From: a virus
Virus record (IMG/VR): IMGVR_UViG_3300031687_000120
Location: 1-21,878 of that record
Direction: 5' to 3' (one strand)
DNA: 21,878 bases
The first letter of the stretch is position 1. Each line of letters begins with the position of its first letter. Both the position numbers and the translations under genes were made by a program. The notes under the pieces were generated by a model. The model searched no databases. It saw only the letters and a list, made by a program, of their open reading frames with translations, and had not been told where the DNA came from. Positions 21,862 to 21,878 of this stretch are shown here, in pieces.

Positions 21862-21878
21862 CACGTTATAAGGGCTTT
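21858..21878 (+). CDS. Start of the next gene (3' partial)
   Basis: ATG 21858 overlaps the previous stop by ATGA and is preceded by AAGGAAA at 21851-21857. Only seven codons (MTRYKGF) lie in the window, too few to name a product. The ribosome-binding site and the overlap make a real start likely. Confidence 0.5.

Noticed and set aside
21858-21878. Naming the partial gene after MTRYKGF as a baseplate wedge (gp25-like) protein
   Set aside because: Seven residues are too few, and the rest of the window does not look T4-like.

Overview
The window is one continuous late-gene block of a tailed double-stranded DNA phage (Caudoviricetes), with every supported gene on the + strand, short gaps and many ATGA/TAATG overlaps. 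The protein families point to a marine phage with a long, probably non-contractile tail: a DUF4055-type portal, PhoH, a gpJ-like tail hub with a gpK-like NlpC/P60 peptidase, a GH108 endolysin, a three-TM GTA-type holin, and fibre domains familiar from marine and cyanophage-like genomes. I see no integrase, repressor, tRNA, transposase or CRISPR array, so nothing suggests lysogeny. The host cannot be determined from the sequence. No gene-free stretch exceeds 300 bases; the largest gap is about 180 bases, before the portal.

Layout. Positions 1-144 hold the end of a structural or fibre protein, followed by a hairpin. Positions 215-10525 are a fibre/adhesin region. It contains a 774-aa fibre with six 74-residue repeats, four glycine-rich adhesin-like proteins sharing short N- and C-terminal motifs, a small beta-domain protein overlapping a 668-codon protein with three LamG (lectin-like) domains, three small proteins of the phage tail assembly chaperone type (Phage_tail_APC-like), and a 114-aa small conserved phage protein. 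These form repeated 'adhesin plus small partner' cassettes. A small hypothetical gene and phoH follow (10522-11494). The tail tip comes next (11510-16203): two minor tail proteins, the gpJ-like hub and the gpK-like peptidase. Two more structural-looking proteins (16196-18216) and a 71-aa unknown precede the lysis module (18444-19993): two small membrane proteins, the endolysin and a C-terminally anchored membrane protein. After a 183-base control region come the portal (20177-21742), a 39-aa lysine-rich ORF and the first seven codons of another gene.

How it fits together. The genes encode host recognition (fibres, adhesins, LamG protein), tail-tip assembly and cell-wall passage (tail hub, peptidase), and host lysis, with head-gene expression starting at the portal.

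The least expected observations are these. First, a 23-base motif with only two mismatches lies in two of the three true intergenic gaps, upstream of phoH and of the portal, and is a candidate phage-specific promoter or regulator site. Second, the portal leader packs a hairpin, a rho-independent-type terminator and a 12-codon micro-ORF behind that motif. Third, the adhesin array contains proteins with identical peptide blocks written in quite different codons.
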